Assembly: GCF_022429565.1 (NCBI RefSeq)
Contig: NZ_CP092487.1
Span: 3,056,001 to 3,120,000 of the forward strand
DNA length: 64,000 bases
Direction of reading: 5' to 3'
Source of the DNA: Lutibacter sp. A64
Lineage (GTDB): Bacteria; Bacteroidota; Bacteroidia; Flavobacteriales; Flavobacteriaceae
Shown in pieces: positions 1-9,741 of the stretch (position 1 is the stretch's first letter; every line of letters starts with the position of its first letter). The notes under the pieces are model-generated. The model saw only the letters and a program-made list of their open reading frames with translations. It had not been told where the DNA came from and searched no databases. The position numbers were made by a program, and so were the translations under genes.

Positions 1-216
1 TTACAAAGAGCCAAATGTATTGGTTGTAATTATTGTGTAGAATTAGCTCCTGCTCAGTTTCAAATGTCTAAAAAAGACGGAAAATCTGTGTTGCTTCATT
101 CCAAAGAAAAAAAAGGATTTTTCACCATAAAATCACCAGATGATACTATTTTTAACGATAGTATAAAGGCAAAAGAAGCCTGTCCGGTAAAAATTATTGA
201 TGTAAAACAAACTTAA
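1..216 (+). CDS. Ferredoxin, single [4Fe-4S] type (5' end outside window)
   Basis: The first 71 codons read open from base 1 to a TAA, so the start lies upstream of the window. The visible protein has CIGCNYC near its start and a lone EACP cysteine near its end. This CxxCxxC...CP spacing is what one [4Fe-4S] cluster needs in short bacterial ferredoxins. It probably acts as a small cytoplasmic electron carrier; the partner is not visible. A 111-base gap separates it from the ricT-like gene. The identification rests on the cysteine pattern alone. Confidence 0.75.
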   Translation, partial: LQRAKCIGCNYCVELAPAQFQMSKKDGKSVLLHSKEKKGFFTIKSPDDTIFNDSIKAKEACPVKIIDVKQT

Positions 217-327
217 AAACCATTTTTTAACGTTTTACAGTTAGCATTTTTAATTTATCTTTACAAATTAGTGAAGATTGTAGAATTGGAATTCAATTTT
301 ACTTAACTTATAAATACAAAAGAATAT

Positions 328-1785
328 ATGAGCTGTAATAGTTGCTCTTCAGATATAAATAGTGTTCCGAAAGGATGTAAAAGTAATGGAAGTTGTAGTA
401 CTGGAGGCTGTGAAAAACTTTCGGTTTTCGACTGGCTATCTAATATGGCACTTCCTTCTGGTCAAGAAGCATTTAATATTGTAGAAGTACGATTTAAAAA
501 TGGACGTAAACATTTTTATAGAAATCAAGATAAATTACAAATTTCAATTGGAGATATAATTGCAGTTGAAGGGAATCCTGGACACGATATTGGTACAGTT
601 TCTTTAAGTGGAGAACTTGTAAAAGTTCAAATGAAAAAGAAAGGAGTATCTATAGATAGTGAAGATATTAAAAAAATATACCGTAAAGCTACCCAAAAAG
701 ATATTGATATTTGGCAAGCAGCACGTGCAAAAGAATACGATACTCAATACAAAGGTCGTGAAATTCTAGGCAGATTAGGATTAAAAATGAAGCTGTCAGA
801 TGTTGAATATCAAGGAGATGGAAACAAAGCCACCTTTTATTATACTGCAGATGAACGTGTAGATTTTAGACAGTTAATTAGAGATTTAGCGAGTGCATTT
901 AACATTCGTATTGAAATGAAACAAGTTGGTTTACGTCAAGAAGCAGCACGTTTAGGTGGTGTAGGATCTTGTGGTAGAGAATTATGTTGTTCTACCTGGT
1001 TAACCGATTTGCGTAAAGTAAATACAACCGCTGCACGTTACCAACAACTTTCTTTAAATCCGCAAAAATTAGCAGGTCAATGTGGAAAATTAAAATGTTG
1101 TTTAAATTACGAATTAGATACGTATTTAGATGCTTTAAAAGATTTTCCAAAACAAGATACTATTTTAAGAACTGAAAAAGGAAATGCAAGTTTTGTAAAA
1201 ATGGATATTTTTAAAGGCTTGCTTTGGTATACTTATATTGAAAATAGAAGTAAATGGTTTAAATTAACCTTAGAACAGGTTAATGAAATTATTACTTTAA
1301 ATAAAAATCAAGAAAAAGCTACGTCTTTAGAAGATTATGAAGATGATTTAATTGAAGAGATAAAAACAGATTTTGAAAATGTTGTTGGGCAAGATAGTTT
1401 AACGCGTTTTGATACTCCTAAAAGAACTAAAAAACGTAGAAATAAAGGAAGAAAAAAACAAAACCCTAAAAATAAAGTTCAAAATCAAAAGGGGCAAAGG
1501 CAAAATCCAGGTCAAAAACCTAAGGAAGTTGGTACTCAAAACCCAAATCAAAAGCCAAAGCCTAACCAGAAACAAAATCCAAATCAGAAGCCAAAGCCTA
1601 GGCCAAACCCAAATCAAAAGCCAAAAGCTGCTAGAGCTCAAAAACCAAAGCCTAATCAGCAAAAGAAAACTGTAAATACAGCTGAAAATAATGCTAATAA
1701 AACAAATCAGCAAAGAAATAAACCTAATAGAAATAAAAAAAGAAGACCTCCTAGAAAAAGTGCAAACAATACTAACAAAGAATAA
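328..1785 (+). CDS. ricT: RicT-like PSP1 C-terminal domain protein with long basic tail
   Basis: The protein has 485 residues. The core (about 45-290) matches the PSP1 C-terminal/RicT family, with two cysteine clusters, CGRELCC at 215-221 and CGKLKCC at 252-258. In the Bacillus Ric (YaaT-YlbF-YmcA) complex such cysteines bind Fe-S; that role here is inferred from the family. From about residue 362 the protein becomes a Lys/Asn/Gln/Pro-rich, probably disordered tail with repeats of NQKPKP type. This tail is far longer than in Firmicutes RicT, and its positive charge suggests RNA or membrane binding. The gene overlaps the start of gldH, which implies translational coupling. Confidence 0.8.
   Translation: MSCNSCSSDINSVPKGCKSNGSCSTGGCEKLSVFDWLSNMALPSGQEAFNIVEVRFKNGRKHFYRNQDKLQISIGDIIAVEGNPGHDIGTVSLSGELVKVQMKKKGVSIDSEDIKKIYRKATQKDIDIWQAARAKEYDTQYKGREILGRLGLKMKLSDVEYQGDGNKATFYYTADERVDFRQLIRDLASAFNIRIEMKQVGLRQEAARLGGVGSCGRELCCSTWLTDLRKVNTTAARYQQLSLNPQKLAGQCGKLKCCLNYELDTYLDALKDFPKQDTILRTEKGNASFVKMDIFKGLLWYTYIENRSKWFKLTLEQVNEIITLNKNQEKATSLEDYEDDLIEEIKTDFENVVGQDSLTRFDTPKRTKKRRNKGRKKQNPKNKVQNQKGQRQNPGQKPKEVGTQNPNQKPKPNQKQNPNQKPKPRPNPNQKPKAARAQKPKPNQQKKTVNTAENNANKTNQQRNKPNRNKKRRPPRKSANNTNKE
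1495..1665 (+). repeat. Low-complexity coding repeat (NQKPKP units) in the ricT tail
   Basis: Imperfect tandem units encoding NPNQKPKP-like peptides repeat about five times inside the 3' part of the ricT-like gene. At the DNA level the units are variants of AATCAAAAGCCAAAGCCT. They are coding repeats with no spacers, so this is not a CRISPR. Unit copy number could vary by slippage. Confidence 0.7.
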
Positions 1786-2263
1786 CTGCGTAATTACACT
1801 ATTATGTACACTATTTTTAGTGTCGTGTACTGGTGCAATAGATTATAGCAATTATAAATCTATTGATAAGCATCAATGGTTTTCAGAAAATGAAATAACG
1901 TTTATTGTAAATAATACAGATACTATTTCAAAAAAAAATGTGTTTATAAATATTAGAAATAACAAAGATTATGAGTTTAGTTCGTTGTTTTTAATTGCAA
2001 AAATTGAATTTCCAAGCGGATTTCAAGTTATAGATACCTTAGAATATGAAATGACAGATATTGAAGGAAATTGGTTGGGTTCTGGATTTACCGAGTTAAA
2101 AGAAAATAAACTTTTTTATAAAGAAAATGTATTGTTTTCAGAAAAAGGAGACTATAAATTTAATATTAAACATGCCACTAGAAGCATAAAAGACATTGAT
2201 GGACAACTTCCATTAAATGGAATTACAGATGTAGGTTTAAGTATAGAAAAAGTAATTGAATAA
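1760..2263 (+). CDS. gldH: Gliding motility lipoprotein GldH
   Basis: The product is a 167-residue lipoprotein. With the GTG start at 1760 it has a short n-region, a hydrophobic stretch and the lipobox LVSC with Cys23. An in-frame ATG at 1691 would add 23 charged residues and bury the signal, so I prefer the GTG. It overlaps the ricT-like gene by 26 bases, and its TAA shares one base with the next ATG. The length, the lipoprotein signal, and the position between a ricT-like gene and a class A PBP fit GldH, which in Flavobacterium is needed for gliding and is linked to the Gld/T9SS machinery. The sequence itself shows no catalytic motif. Confidence 0.8.
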   Translation: MQTILTKNNCVITLLCTLFLVSCTGAIDYSNYKSIDKHQWFSENEITFIVNNTDTISKKNVFINIRNNKDYEFSSLFLIAKIEFPSGFQVIDTLEYEMTDIEGNWLGSGFTELKENKLFYKENVLFSEKGDYKFNIKHATRSIKDIDGQLPLNGITDVGLSIEKVIE

Positions 2264-4551
2264 TGACAAAAAAAGAAACTGTTAACACTGATTTTTCAAA
2301 ATATATTAAATGGTTTTGGATAACCATAATAGGTGGTACTGCTATGGTAGTATTGCTATTTTTATTTGCTTCTTGGGGGTTTTATGGAACGCTTCCAACT
2401 TTTGAAGAATTAGAAAACCCAGAGCATAATTTAGCAACCGAAGTTATTTCTATAGATGGAAAAACCTTAGGTAAATATTATAAAGAAAACAGAACTCCTG
2501 TTAAATATAAAGACTTGCCACAAAGTTTACTAAAAGCATTAGTTGCTACTGAAGACGAACGTTTTTACGAGCATTCTGGTGTAGATTTTAAAGCAACAGC
2601 ACGTGCTGTTGCAAAACTTGGTAAAGATGGTGGAGGTAGTACTATAACACAGCAATTTGCAAAAATATTATTGCATGGTGAAGGTTCTAAAAATATAATT
2701 CAAAGGGTGCTTCAAAAATTTCAAGAATATGTTATTGCTGTTCGTTTAGAGCGTCAATACACAAAACAAGAAATTTTAACAATGTACTTAAATAAATACG
2801 ATTTTATAAATCAAGCTGTAGGTATTCGATCTGCATCACGTATTTATTTTGGTAAAGAACCAATAGATTTAACTATATCTGAATCTGCAATGTTAGTTGG
2901 AATGCTTAAAAATTCGTCTTATTACAATCCGTTAAGAAGAGAAGAGTTAGTGCTAAATCGTAGAAATGTGGTTTTAAGTCAGATGTATAGAAACAATTTT
3001 ATTTCAGAAAAATTAAAAGATTCTTTACAACAAAAAGGCCTAGGTTTAAACGTAAATAGAGAAAGCCACAGCGATGGAAATGCTACTTATTTTAGAGAGT
3101 ATTTACGCGATTTTATGAAAACTTGGATTAAAAACAATCCAAAACCAGATGGCACAGATTACAATTTGCATAGAGATGGTTTAAAAATATATGTAACATT
3201 AGATTCTCGAATGCAACAACATGCTGAAGATGCTATGGCAGAACATATGTCTAATTTACAACGCGTGTTTGATAAAGAACAAAAACGAAATAAAACAGCT
3301 CCGTTTTACGACATCGATAAAACACAAATTGCATCAACTATAAATGAGGCAATGAAACGTTCTGATCGTTGGAGAAAAATGAAAAACAATGGAGCTTCAG
3401 AAAAAGAAATAAAAGCATCTTTTGATAAAAAAACTGAGATGAAAGTATTTTCTTGGAAAGGAGATATTGATACTATTATGTCGCCAAAAGATTCCATTTT
3501 ATATTACAAACAGTTTTTAAGAGCAGGTTTACTGTCTGTAGAACCGCAGTCTGGACATGTTAAAGCTTGGGTTGGTGGTGTTAATTACAAACACTTTCAA
3601 TTTGATGCTGTAAAACAACAAAAACGTCAGGTTGGCTCAACATTTAAGCCATTTGTATATGCAACTGCAATCAATCAATTAAACCTATCTCCTTGTACAA
3701 AATTTCCAAATACATTGTACACCATTCCAAAAGAAAAATATGGAATGCCTTTAGATTGGACACCTGAAAATGCGGGTGATGAATATGGTGGAGAATTAAC
3801 TTTAAAAGAGGCCTTAGCAGGTTCTGTAAATGTGGTTACTGCTCAATTAATTGATATGGTACATCCCAAAAATGTAGCAAGTTTAGCACATAGAGCAGGT
3901 ATTACTTCAGAGATACCAGAAGTGCCTTCAATAGCTTTAGGATCGGTAGATTTATCATTGTACGAAATGGTTGGTGCATATGCTACTTTTGCAAATAAAG
4001 GTTTGCGCGTAGAGCCAATGATGATTTTAAAAATTGAAGACAAAAATGGGACTACTTTAGAGCAATTTACACCTAATTCTAAAGAGGTTTTAAGTGAAGA
4101 GTCTGCATATGTAATTATCAATTTATTAGAAGGGGTAACACAATCGGGTTCAGGAATTCGTTTACGTAGTAAATGGGGAAAATACCCACAAGATGTTGCC
4201 ACAGGTTATCCGTACCAATTTACAAATCCAATTGCAGGTAAAACAGGAACAACTCAAAATCAATCAGATGGATGGTTTATGGGAATTGTACCAAATTTAG
4301 CAACAGGTGTTTGGGTTGGAGGCGAAGATAGAGCAACCCACTTTGCTGGTATTACATTTGGTCAAGGTGCAACTATGGCATTACCAATTTGGGCATTGTA
4401 TTATAAAAAATTATATGCAGATCCAAAATTAAATGTAAGCATGGAAGCTTTTGATAAACCTGAAAATTTAAGTATTGAACTTGATTGCTCAAAATCTGAA
4501 GATGCAGAGCAAAACGAAGCTGATTCTATAGATGAAGATCCAGAATTTTAA
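2263..4551 (+). CDS. Class A penicillin-binding protein (PBP1A type)
   Basis: This 762-residue bifunctional peptidoglycan synthase has a short cytoplasmic N-terminus and one membrane helix at about 17-40. The GT51 glycosyltransferase domain follows, with catalytic Glu97 in EDERFYEHSGVDF and the GGSTITQQ motif. The transpeptidase has the nucleophile Ser459 in STFK, an SVN motif and KTGT from Lys660. All catalytic residues are present. It ends in an acidic tail. The start codon overlaps the gldH stop, so the two genes are in one operon. It polymerises and crosslinks glycan strands on the periplasmic face of the inner membrane. Confidence 0.93.
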   Translation: MTKKETVNTDFSKYIKWFWITIIGGTAMVVLLFLFASWGFYGTLPTFEELENPEHNLATEVISIDGKTLGKYYKENRTPVKYKDLPQSLLKALVATEDERFYEHSGVDFKATARAVAKLGKDGGGSTITQQFAKILLHGEGSKNIIQRVLQKFQEYVIAVRLERQYTKQEILTMYLNKYDFINQAVGIRSASRIYFGKEPIDLTISESAMLVGMLKNSSYYNPLRREELVLNRRNVVLSQMYRNNFISEKLKDSLQQKGLGLNVNRESHSDGNATYFREYLRDFMKTWIKNNPKPDGTDYNLHRDGLKIYVTLDSRMQQHAEDAMAEHMSNLQRVFDKEQKRNKTAPFYDIDKTQIASTINEAMKRSDRWRKMKNNGASEKEIKASFDKKTEMKVFSWKGDIDTIMSPKDSILYYKQFLRAGLLSVEPQSGHVKAWVGGVNYKHFQFDAVKQQKRQVGSTFKPFVYATAINQLNLSPCTKFPNTLYTIPKEKYGMPLDWTPENAGDEYGGELTLKEALAGSVNVVTAQLIDMVHPKNVASLAHRAGITSEIPEVPSIALGSVDLSLYEMVGAYATFANKGLRVEPMMILKIEDKNGTTLEQFTPNSKEVLSEESAYVIINLLEGVTQSGSGIRLRSKWGKYPQDVATGYPYQFTNPIAGKTGTTQNQSDGWFMGIVPNLATGVWVGGEDRATHFAGITFGQGATMALPIWALYYKKLYADPKLNVSMEAFDKPENLSIELDCSKSEDAEQNEADSIDEDPEF

Positions 4552-4559
4552 GTTTAATT

Positions 4560-6380
4560 ATGAGTCAGACCATTTGGAAACCTTCAAAAGAATTAATTGA
4601 AAGTAGCAACATTTATAAAATAATGCTACTTTATGGTTTTGATAATTATCAAGATTTTTGGAAGTGGTCAGTAACAAATAAAACAGCTTTTTGGGAAGCA
4701 ACAGTTCAAACGTTAGAAATTAAATTAGCAACAAATTATACTTCAATTTTAGATGTTTCTAAGGGTGTTGAAAATGCACAATGGTTAAAAAATAGTACAT
4801 TAAATATTGTTGATTCTTGCTTTCAAAATGAAGAAGATGCTACGGCAATAATTTTTCAGAAAGAAGGTGAACCATTACAAAAAGTTACTCAAAAAGAACT
4901 CTTAAAGTTAGTAAATAAAATAGCAAACGGACTCATAAGTTTAGGACTTAAAACAGGCGATAAAATTGCTATTAATATGCCAATGACTTTAGAAGCCGTT
5001 GCCATTTATTTAGCAGCAATTAAAGCAGGTATGCCCGTAGTTACTATTGCAGATAGTTTTACGCCAAACGAAATTGAAACTCGGTTAAAAATAGCGTCTC
5101 CTAAAGTAATTTTTACACAAGATGTTTTAAAAAGAGGTGAAAAGAAATTGCCTATTTTTCAAAAAGTAGTAGCGGCAAATGCGCCAAAAGCTATTGTTGT
5201 AAAAACTTCAGAGGAAAATTTAGTTTTAAGAAAAGATGATGTTTTATGGAACGCTTTTTTAAGCGCTAACACAGCGTTTAAAACTGTAGTTCAAAAACCG
5301 AAGGATATTATTACAATTTTATTTTCGTCGGGTACTACAGGGGCTCCAAAAGCAATTCCTTGGACACATACAACGCCAATAAAATGCGCAAGTGATGGGT
5401 TTTACCATCAAAATATTCATAAAAACGATGTGGTGTGCTGGTCTACAAATTTAGGGTGGATGATGGGCCCTTGGTTGGTATTTTCTTCATTAATAAATAA
5501 AGCAACTATTGCATTGTATTATGGAACACCAATTGAATCCAATTTTGGTAAATTTGTGCAAGATGCTAAGGTTACTATGTTGGGGGTAATCCCTAGTTTT
5601 GTAAAGTATTGGAAAGCCTCTAAAAATATGGAACAATTTAATTGGAATACAATACAATGTTACAGTTCAACCGGTGAAGTGTCTAATCCAATAGAAATGA
5701 ATTATTTAATGCAGTTGGCTAATAATAAACCTGTTATAGAGTATTGTGGAGGTACAGAAATTGGTGGTGCTTATGTTACAAGTACTGTAGTTCAACCAAA
5801 TATTGCTGGCACATTTTCTACCCAGGCGTTGGGTGGTGAGTTTATTTTATTAGATGAAACAAATAATAAAGCTAAAAAAGGAGAGTTATTTTTAATTCCT
5901 CCAATAATGGGGCTATCAACTACGTTACTTAATAGTAATCATTATAACGTGTATTATAAAAATACACCAATATATAAAGGTAAATTATTGCGGAGGCATG
6001 GCGATCAATTAGAACAATTGGAAAACGGTTATTATAAAATGCAAGGAAGAGTAGATGATGCTATGAATTTAGGAGGAATAAAAGTGAGTTCCATTCAAAT
6101 TGAAGCCGTATTAAATAAGTTAGAATTTATAAAAGAATCTGCTGCAATTGCTATTACTCCTTCAAATGGAGGTCCGAGTAAGTTAGTTGCTTATTATGTG
6201 GAAAACTCTTCAAAAATAAATACTGAAGAACGTTTTAAATTGGCTAAAAAAAGTATTAAAAATCAGTTAAATCCATTATTTAAATTAACCGATTTGATAA
6301 AAATTGCTAGTTTGCCTAGAACAGCTTCAAACAAGGTAATGCGAAAAAAATTGAGAGACGGTTTTTTTAATGAAAAATGA
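4560..6380 (+). CDS. AMP-dependent acyl-CoA synthetase (acetoacetyl/acetyl-CoA synthetase-like)
   Basis: The 606-residue protein belongs to the adenylate-forming superfamily. The phosphate-binding loop FSSGTTGAPKA lies in the middle, STGEVS and YCGGTEIGG in the acyl/adenylate-binding part, and QGRVDDAMNLGGIKVSS marks the hinge to the C-terminal domain. The end carries SNKVMRKKLRDGF with the expected catalytic lysine. The N-terminal 100 residues resemble the acetyl-CoA synthetase N-terminal region. It should activate a carboxylic acid as acyl-AMP and then form the CoA thioester; the substrate cannot be read from the sequence. It starts 9 bases after the PBP gene. Confidence 0.85.
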   Translation: MSQTIWKPSKELIESSNIYKIMLLYGFDNYQDFWKWSVTNKTAFWEATVQTLEIKLATNYTSILDVSKGVENAQWLKNSTLNIVDSCFQNEEDATAIIFQKEGEPLQKVTQKELLKLVNKIANGLISLGLKTGDKIAINMPMTLEAVAIYLAAIKAGMPVVTIADSFTPNEIETRLKIASPKVIFTQDVLKRGEKKLPIFQKVVAANAPKAIVVKTSEENLVLRKDDVLWNAFLSANTAFKTVVQKPKDIITILFSSGTTGAPKAIPWTHTTPIKCASDGFYHQNIHKNDVVCWSTNLGWMMGPWLVFSSLINKATIALYYGTPIESNFGKFVQDAKVTMLGVIPSFVKYWKASKNMEQFNWNTIQCYSSTGEVSNPIEMNYLMQLANNKPVIEYCGGTEIGGAYVTSTVVQPNIAGTFSTQALGGEFILLDETNNKAKKGELFLIPPIMGLSTTLLNSNHYNVYYKNTPIYKGKLLRRHGDQLEQLENGYYKMQGRVDDAMNLGGIKVSSIQIEAVLNKLEFIKESAAIAITPSNGGPSKLVAYYVENSSKINTEERFKLAKKSIKNQLNPLFKLTDLIKIASLPRTASNKVMRKKLRDGFFNEK

Positions 6381-6443
6381 ATAATTAAACACAAATGATG
6401 TATCAAATACAAGATACCAAATACTAGACACAAATAATAAATA

Positions 6444-7205
6444 ATGAAAATAATATCATATAACGTAAATGGCATTAGAGCTGCCTTAAAAAAAGGACTT
6501 ATTGAATGGTTAGAAGCAGCAAATCCAGATGTGCTTTGTATTCAAGAAACTAAAGCGCATAAAGAACAATTAGATTTAGAATTGTTTGAAAAAGCTGGTT
6601 ATCCCTATCATTATTGGTTTTCAGCAGAAAAAAAAGGATATAGTAGTGTTGCAATTTTATCGAAACATAAACCAAACCATGTAGAATATGGAACAGGTAT
6701 TGAATCTATGGATGTAGAAGGTAGAAATTTACGCATAGATTTTGATGATTTTTCTGTAATGAGTTTATACTTGCCTTCTGGAACTAATGATGCTCGTTTA
6801 GACTTTAAATTAAATTACATGGCCGAATTTCAAGAATATGTAAATAACTTAAAAAAAGAAATTCCAAACTTAATTATTTGTGGAGATTATAATATTTGTC
6901 ACGAAGAAATTGATATTCACAATCCAAAAATGAAAGGTGTTTCAGGATTTTTACCTGTTGAACGTGAATGGATAGGTAATTTTATTGATAGTGGATTTAT
7001 AGATTCTTTCCGTTATTTAAACAAAGAACCGAATCATTATTCGTGGTGGAGTTACAGAGCAAATGCCAGAAATAACAATAAGGGTTGGCGTATAGATTAT
7101 CATATGGTAAGCGCTCCTTTAAAAGACCGTATTAAAAGGGCATACATTTTACCTGAAGCAAAGCACTCAGATCATTGCCCAATTGTAGTAGAAATAGAAT
7201 CATAA
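6444..7205 (+). CDS. xth: Exodeoxyribonuclease III / AP endonuclease
   Basis: The protein has 253 residues, normal for the family. It begins MKIISYNVNGIRAA and carries QETKA (metal-binding Glu), GDYNICHEEIDI (catalytic Asp/Asn) and the closing HSDHCPI (catalytic Asp-His). These are the conserved motifs of the EEP-fold ExoIII family, which cleaves DNA at abasic sites and degrades 3' ends in base-excision repair. The 63-base gap upstream is AT-rich with short ACAAAT/ATACAA repetitions and no clear promoter. Confidence 0.93.
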   Translation: MKIISYNVNGIRAALKKGLIEWLEAANPDVLCIQETKAHKEQLDLELFEKAGYPYHYWFSAEKKGYSSVAILSKHKPNHVEYGTGIESMDVEGRNLRIDFDDFSVMSLYLPSGTNDARLDFKLNYMAEFQEYVNNLKKEIPNLIICGDYNICHEEIDIHNPKMKGVSGFLPVEREWIGNFIDSGFIDSFRYLNKEPNHYSWWSYRANARNNNKGWRIDYHMVSAPLKDRIKRAYILPEAKHSDHCPIVVEIES

Positions 7206-7224
7206 AAATTAAAAAAATAAGATA

Positions 7225-8175
7225 ATGTTAAAAAAAGTAGCAATTTTATTGGTTATAACATTCACATTAAATGGATGTGTTTCAAAAAAAGTATATCAAG
7301 AATTAGAAACAAAATTTAATAAATTAAGAACTTCTAATTCAGAATTAATTAAAGAAAAAGATGCTTTATTAACTGCTAAACAAGATTTGGAAGCAGAATT
7401 AGCAACACTTAAAGATGAATATGAAACATTAAAAAATGAAAAAAAATCGTTGGATAATGAATACGCTTCACTTCAAAATAAATATAAAAATTTAGACGAA
7501 TCATATGCTGCATTAGCAACTCAAAGTTCACAAAAATTAGCAGAACAATCTAAAACAAATCAAGATTTATTAGTGCAATTAGAAGAAAAAGAACGTAAAT
7601 TATTTTTAGAAAGTGAACGTTTAGAAAACTTGCAAAAAGAGTTGGATAAACGCTCTCAAGAAATTGATGAATTGCAAGCTTTAATAGATGCAAAAGAAGC
7701 ACAAATGCAACAATTAAAAAATGCAATTTCAAGTGCATTACACGACTTTGAAGGAAATGGTTTAACGGTGGTTCATAAAAACGGAAAAATTTACGTATCT
7801 ATGGAAAACAAGTTATTATTTAATTCTGGAAGTTGGGCTGTAGGTTCAGAAGGTAAAAACGCCGTAGAACAATTGGCTAGCGTTTTATCTCAAAACCCAG
7901 ATATAAATGTACTTATTGAAGGGCATACAGATAATGTGCCGTATAAAGGTACAACTCTAATAGATAACTGGGATTTATCTGTAAAAAGAGCAACAGCAAT
8001 TGTTAGAATTTTAAAAAATAAAGGTGTAGATCCAACGCAAATTACCGCTGCAGGTAGAAGTGAATTTGTGCCAATTAGCGACAATACAACTGCTGAAGGA
8101 AAAGCAAAAAACAGAAGAATTGAAATTATTTTAGCACCTAATTTAGATGAAATATCTAAACTTTTAAAGGAATAA
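7225..8175 (+). CDS. OmpA-family lipoprotein with N-terminal coiled coil
   Basis: The signal peptide ends in the lipobox LNGC with Cys18. Residues about 22-175 are a Lys/Glu/Leu-rich coiled coil. Residues about 185-310 form an OmpA-like peptidoglycan-binding domain, with IEGHTDNVPYKG and a closing NRRIEI arginine pair. It is probably anchored in the outer membrane by lipid and to peptidoglycan by the OmpA domain, with the coiled coil as a spacer. It lies 6 bases before a lytic transglycosylase gene, so the two are probably cotranscribed. Confidence 0.88.
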   Translation: MLKKVAILLVITFTLNGCVSKKVYQELETKFNKLRTSNSELIKEKDALLTAKQDLEAELATLKDEYETLKNEKKSLDNEYASLQNKYKNLDESYAALATQSSQKLAEQSKTNQDLLVQLEEKERKLFLESERLENLQKELDKRSQEIDELQALIDAKEAQMQQLKNAISSALHDFEGNGLTVVHKNGKIYVSMENKLLFNSGSWAVGSEGKNAVEQLASVLSQNPDINVLIEGHTDNVPYKGTTLIDNWDLSVKRATAIVRILKNKGVDPTQITAAGRSEFVPISDNTTAEGKAKNRRIEIILAPNLDEISKLLKE

Positions 8176-8181
8176 AATTTA

Positions 8182-9741
8182 ATGAAGCAGTTATTAAATA
8201 TTACATTATTACTATGTTTTAGTGTCGGGTTTTCACAAATAAAATCCGACACTATAAAACTAGAACCAGATACTATAAAACTTCAATCTTTTGAAGACTC
8301 TAAAATACTGTTTTCTAATAGTGATACATTATTGTTAAAAAATACAGATACTTTAGGGTTTAAAGAACATGTTGAAGCTACTTTAATAGATAGTTTATGG
8401 TTAAACGAATTAATAAAATCGCCACTTTATGATACCATACAATATGTATTAAAAGATGACGAAATTTTAATAACTGAATTAGAAGAGTTACCTACAGAAT
8501 TATTAAAAGAAAGATTAGCTGTTCTAAATAGTAAAACACCATTTAATATAGCATACAATACAGAGTTAGAGCAAATTATAAAAACTTATTTAAAAAGAAG
8601 AAAATCATCTTTTTCTACTTTAATGGAACGTGCACGTTTCTATTTTCCTTTGTTTGAAGAGCAATTAGATAAATACGATATTCCTTTAGAAATGAAATAT
8701 TTGGCAATTGTAGAATCTGCTTTAAGACCAAGAGCACGTTCTAGAGTTGGCGCAACTGGATTGTGGCAGTTTATGTATCAAACCGGAAAACAATTCAATT
8801 TAAATGTTAGCTCTTATGTAGATGAGCGTTCAGACCCTTACAGAGCAACAGAAGCTGCGTGTAAATTTTTAGCAAGTTTGTACAAGATTTTTGGTGATTG
8901 GGATTTGGCTTTGGCAGCATACAATTCTGGTCCAGGAAATGTAAGTAAAGCTATTAGGCGTTCTGGTGGAAGTACAAATTATTGGAATATAAGGCATAAT
9001 TTACCAAGAGAAACCGCTAATTATGTACCTGCTTTTTATGCAACGTTATATATTTTTGAATATGCAAATGAGCATAATATAAAAGCCAAAGAAAATACAC
9101 TTGCTTATTTTGAAACCGATACTGTACAAATAAAAAGACAATTAACTTTTGAACAAATCTACGAAACTTTAAATGTAGATATTGAAGTACTTCAATTTTT
9201 AAATCCACAATATAAATTAGACATTGTTCCGTTTATAAAAGGTAAAAATTATACACTTACGTTGCCGGTAAAAGATATTGGTAAATTTTTAAGTAACGAA
9301 AAACAAATTTATGCTTTTGCCGATAGTGAAGATGCTAAGAGAGAAAAACCTTTACCTCAATATATTGAAGAAAATTCTAGAACTGTTTACAGAGTTAAAA
9401 GTGGAGATTATTTAGGTAAAATTTCAGAAAAATTTGGAGTTTCAGTAAACAGTATTAAACGCTGGAATAATATGCGCTCTACACGTTTAAAAATTGGACA
9501 ACGTTTAACAATTTATCCTAAAAACGTAAATGCTGTTACCAGTTCAAAACCAAAAAATACGAGCAAAAAACCGTTGCCAACCGGGCCACATGAAATTTAT
9601 ACTGTACAATCTGGAGATTCTTTGTGGTTAATAGCTCAAAAATATTCTAACGTTTCTGTTCAAAATATTAAAGATTGGAACAATATTTGGAGTGTAAAAA
9701 GTTTGAAACCGGGAACCAAATTAAAAATTTTTAAAATTTGA
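8182..9741 (+). CDS. Lytic transglycosylase with two LysM domains (MltD-like)
   Basis: The protein has 519 residues and a signal peptide ending near GFSQ. An N-terminal stretch with repeated DTIKL peptides precedes the SLT domain (about 155-300). Catalytic Glu178 sits in IVESALRPRARS, followed by GATGLWQFM and AYNSGPGNV. Two LysM repeats of about 45 residues, each with an SGD motif, close the protein and bind glycan. This is the MltD architecture: non-hydrolytic cleavage of peptidoglycan to 1,6-anhydromuramyl products. No lipobox is visible, unlike Escherichia coli MltD. Confidence 0.9.
   Translation: MKQLLNITLLLCFSVGFSQIKSDTIKLEPDTIKLQSFEDSKILFSNSDTLLLKNTDTLGFKEHVEATLIDSLWLNELIKSPLYDTIQYVLKDDEILITELEELPTELLKERLAVLNSKTPFNIAYNTELEQIIKTYLKRRKSSFSTLMERARFYFPLFEEQLDKYDIPLEMKYLAIVESALRPRARSRVGATGLWQFMYQTGKQFNLNVSSYVDERSDPYRATEAACKFLASLYKIFGDWDLALAAYNSGPGNVSKAIRRSGGSTNYWNIRHNLPRETANYVPAFYATLYIFEYANEHNIKAKENTLAYFETDTVQIKRQLTFEQIYETLNVDIEVLQFLNPQYKLDIVPFIKGKNYTLTLPVKDIGKFLSNEKQIYAFADSEDAKREKPLPQYIEENSRTVYRVKSGDYLGKISEKFGVSVNSIKRWNNMRSTRLKIGQRLTIYPKNVNAVTSSKPKNTSKKPLPTGPHEIYTVQSGDSLWLIAQKYSNVSVQNIKDWNNIWSVKSLKPGTKLKIFKI

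Noticed and set aside
1399-1713. A 104-codon reverse frame rich in Leu/Trp/Phe opposite the ricT tail
   Set aside because: It is the antisense of the Lys/Asn/Gln/Pro repeat tail; low-complexity A-rich coding DNA leaves the other strand open by composition.
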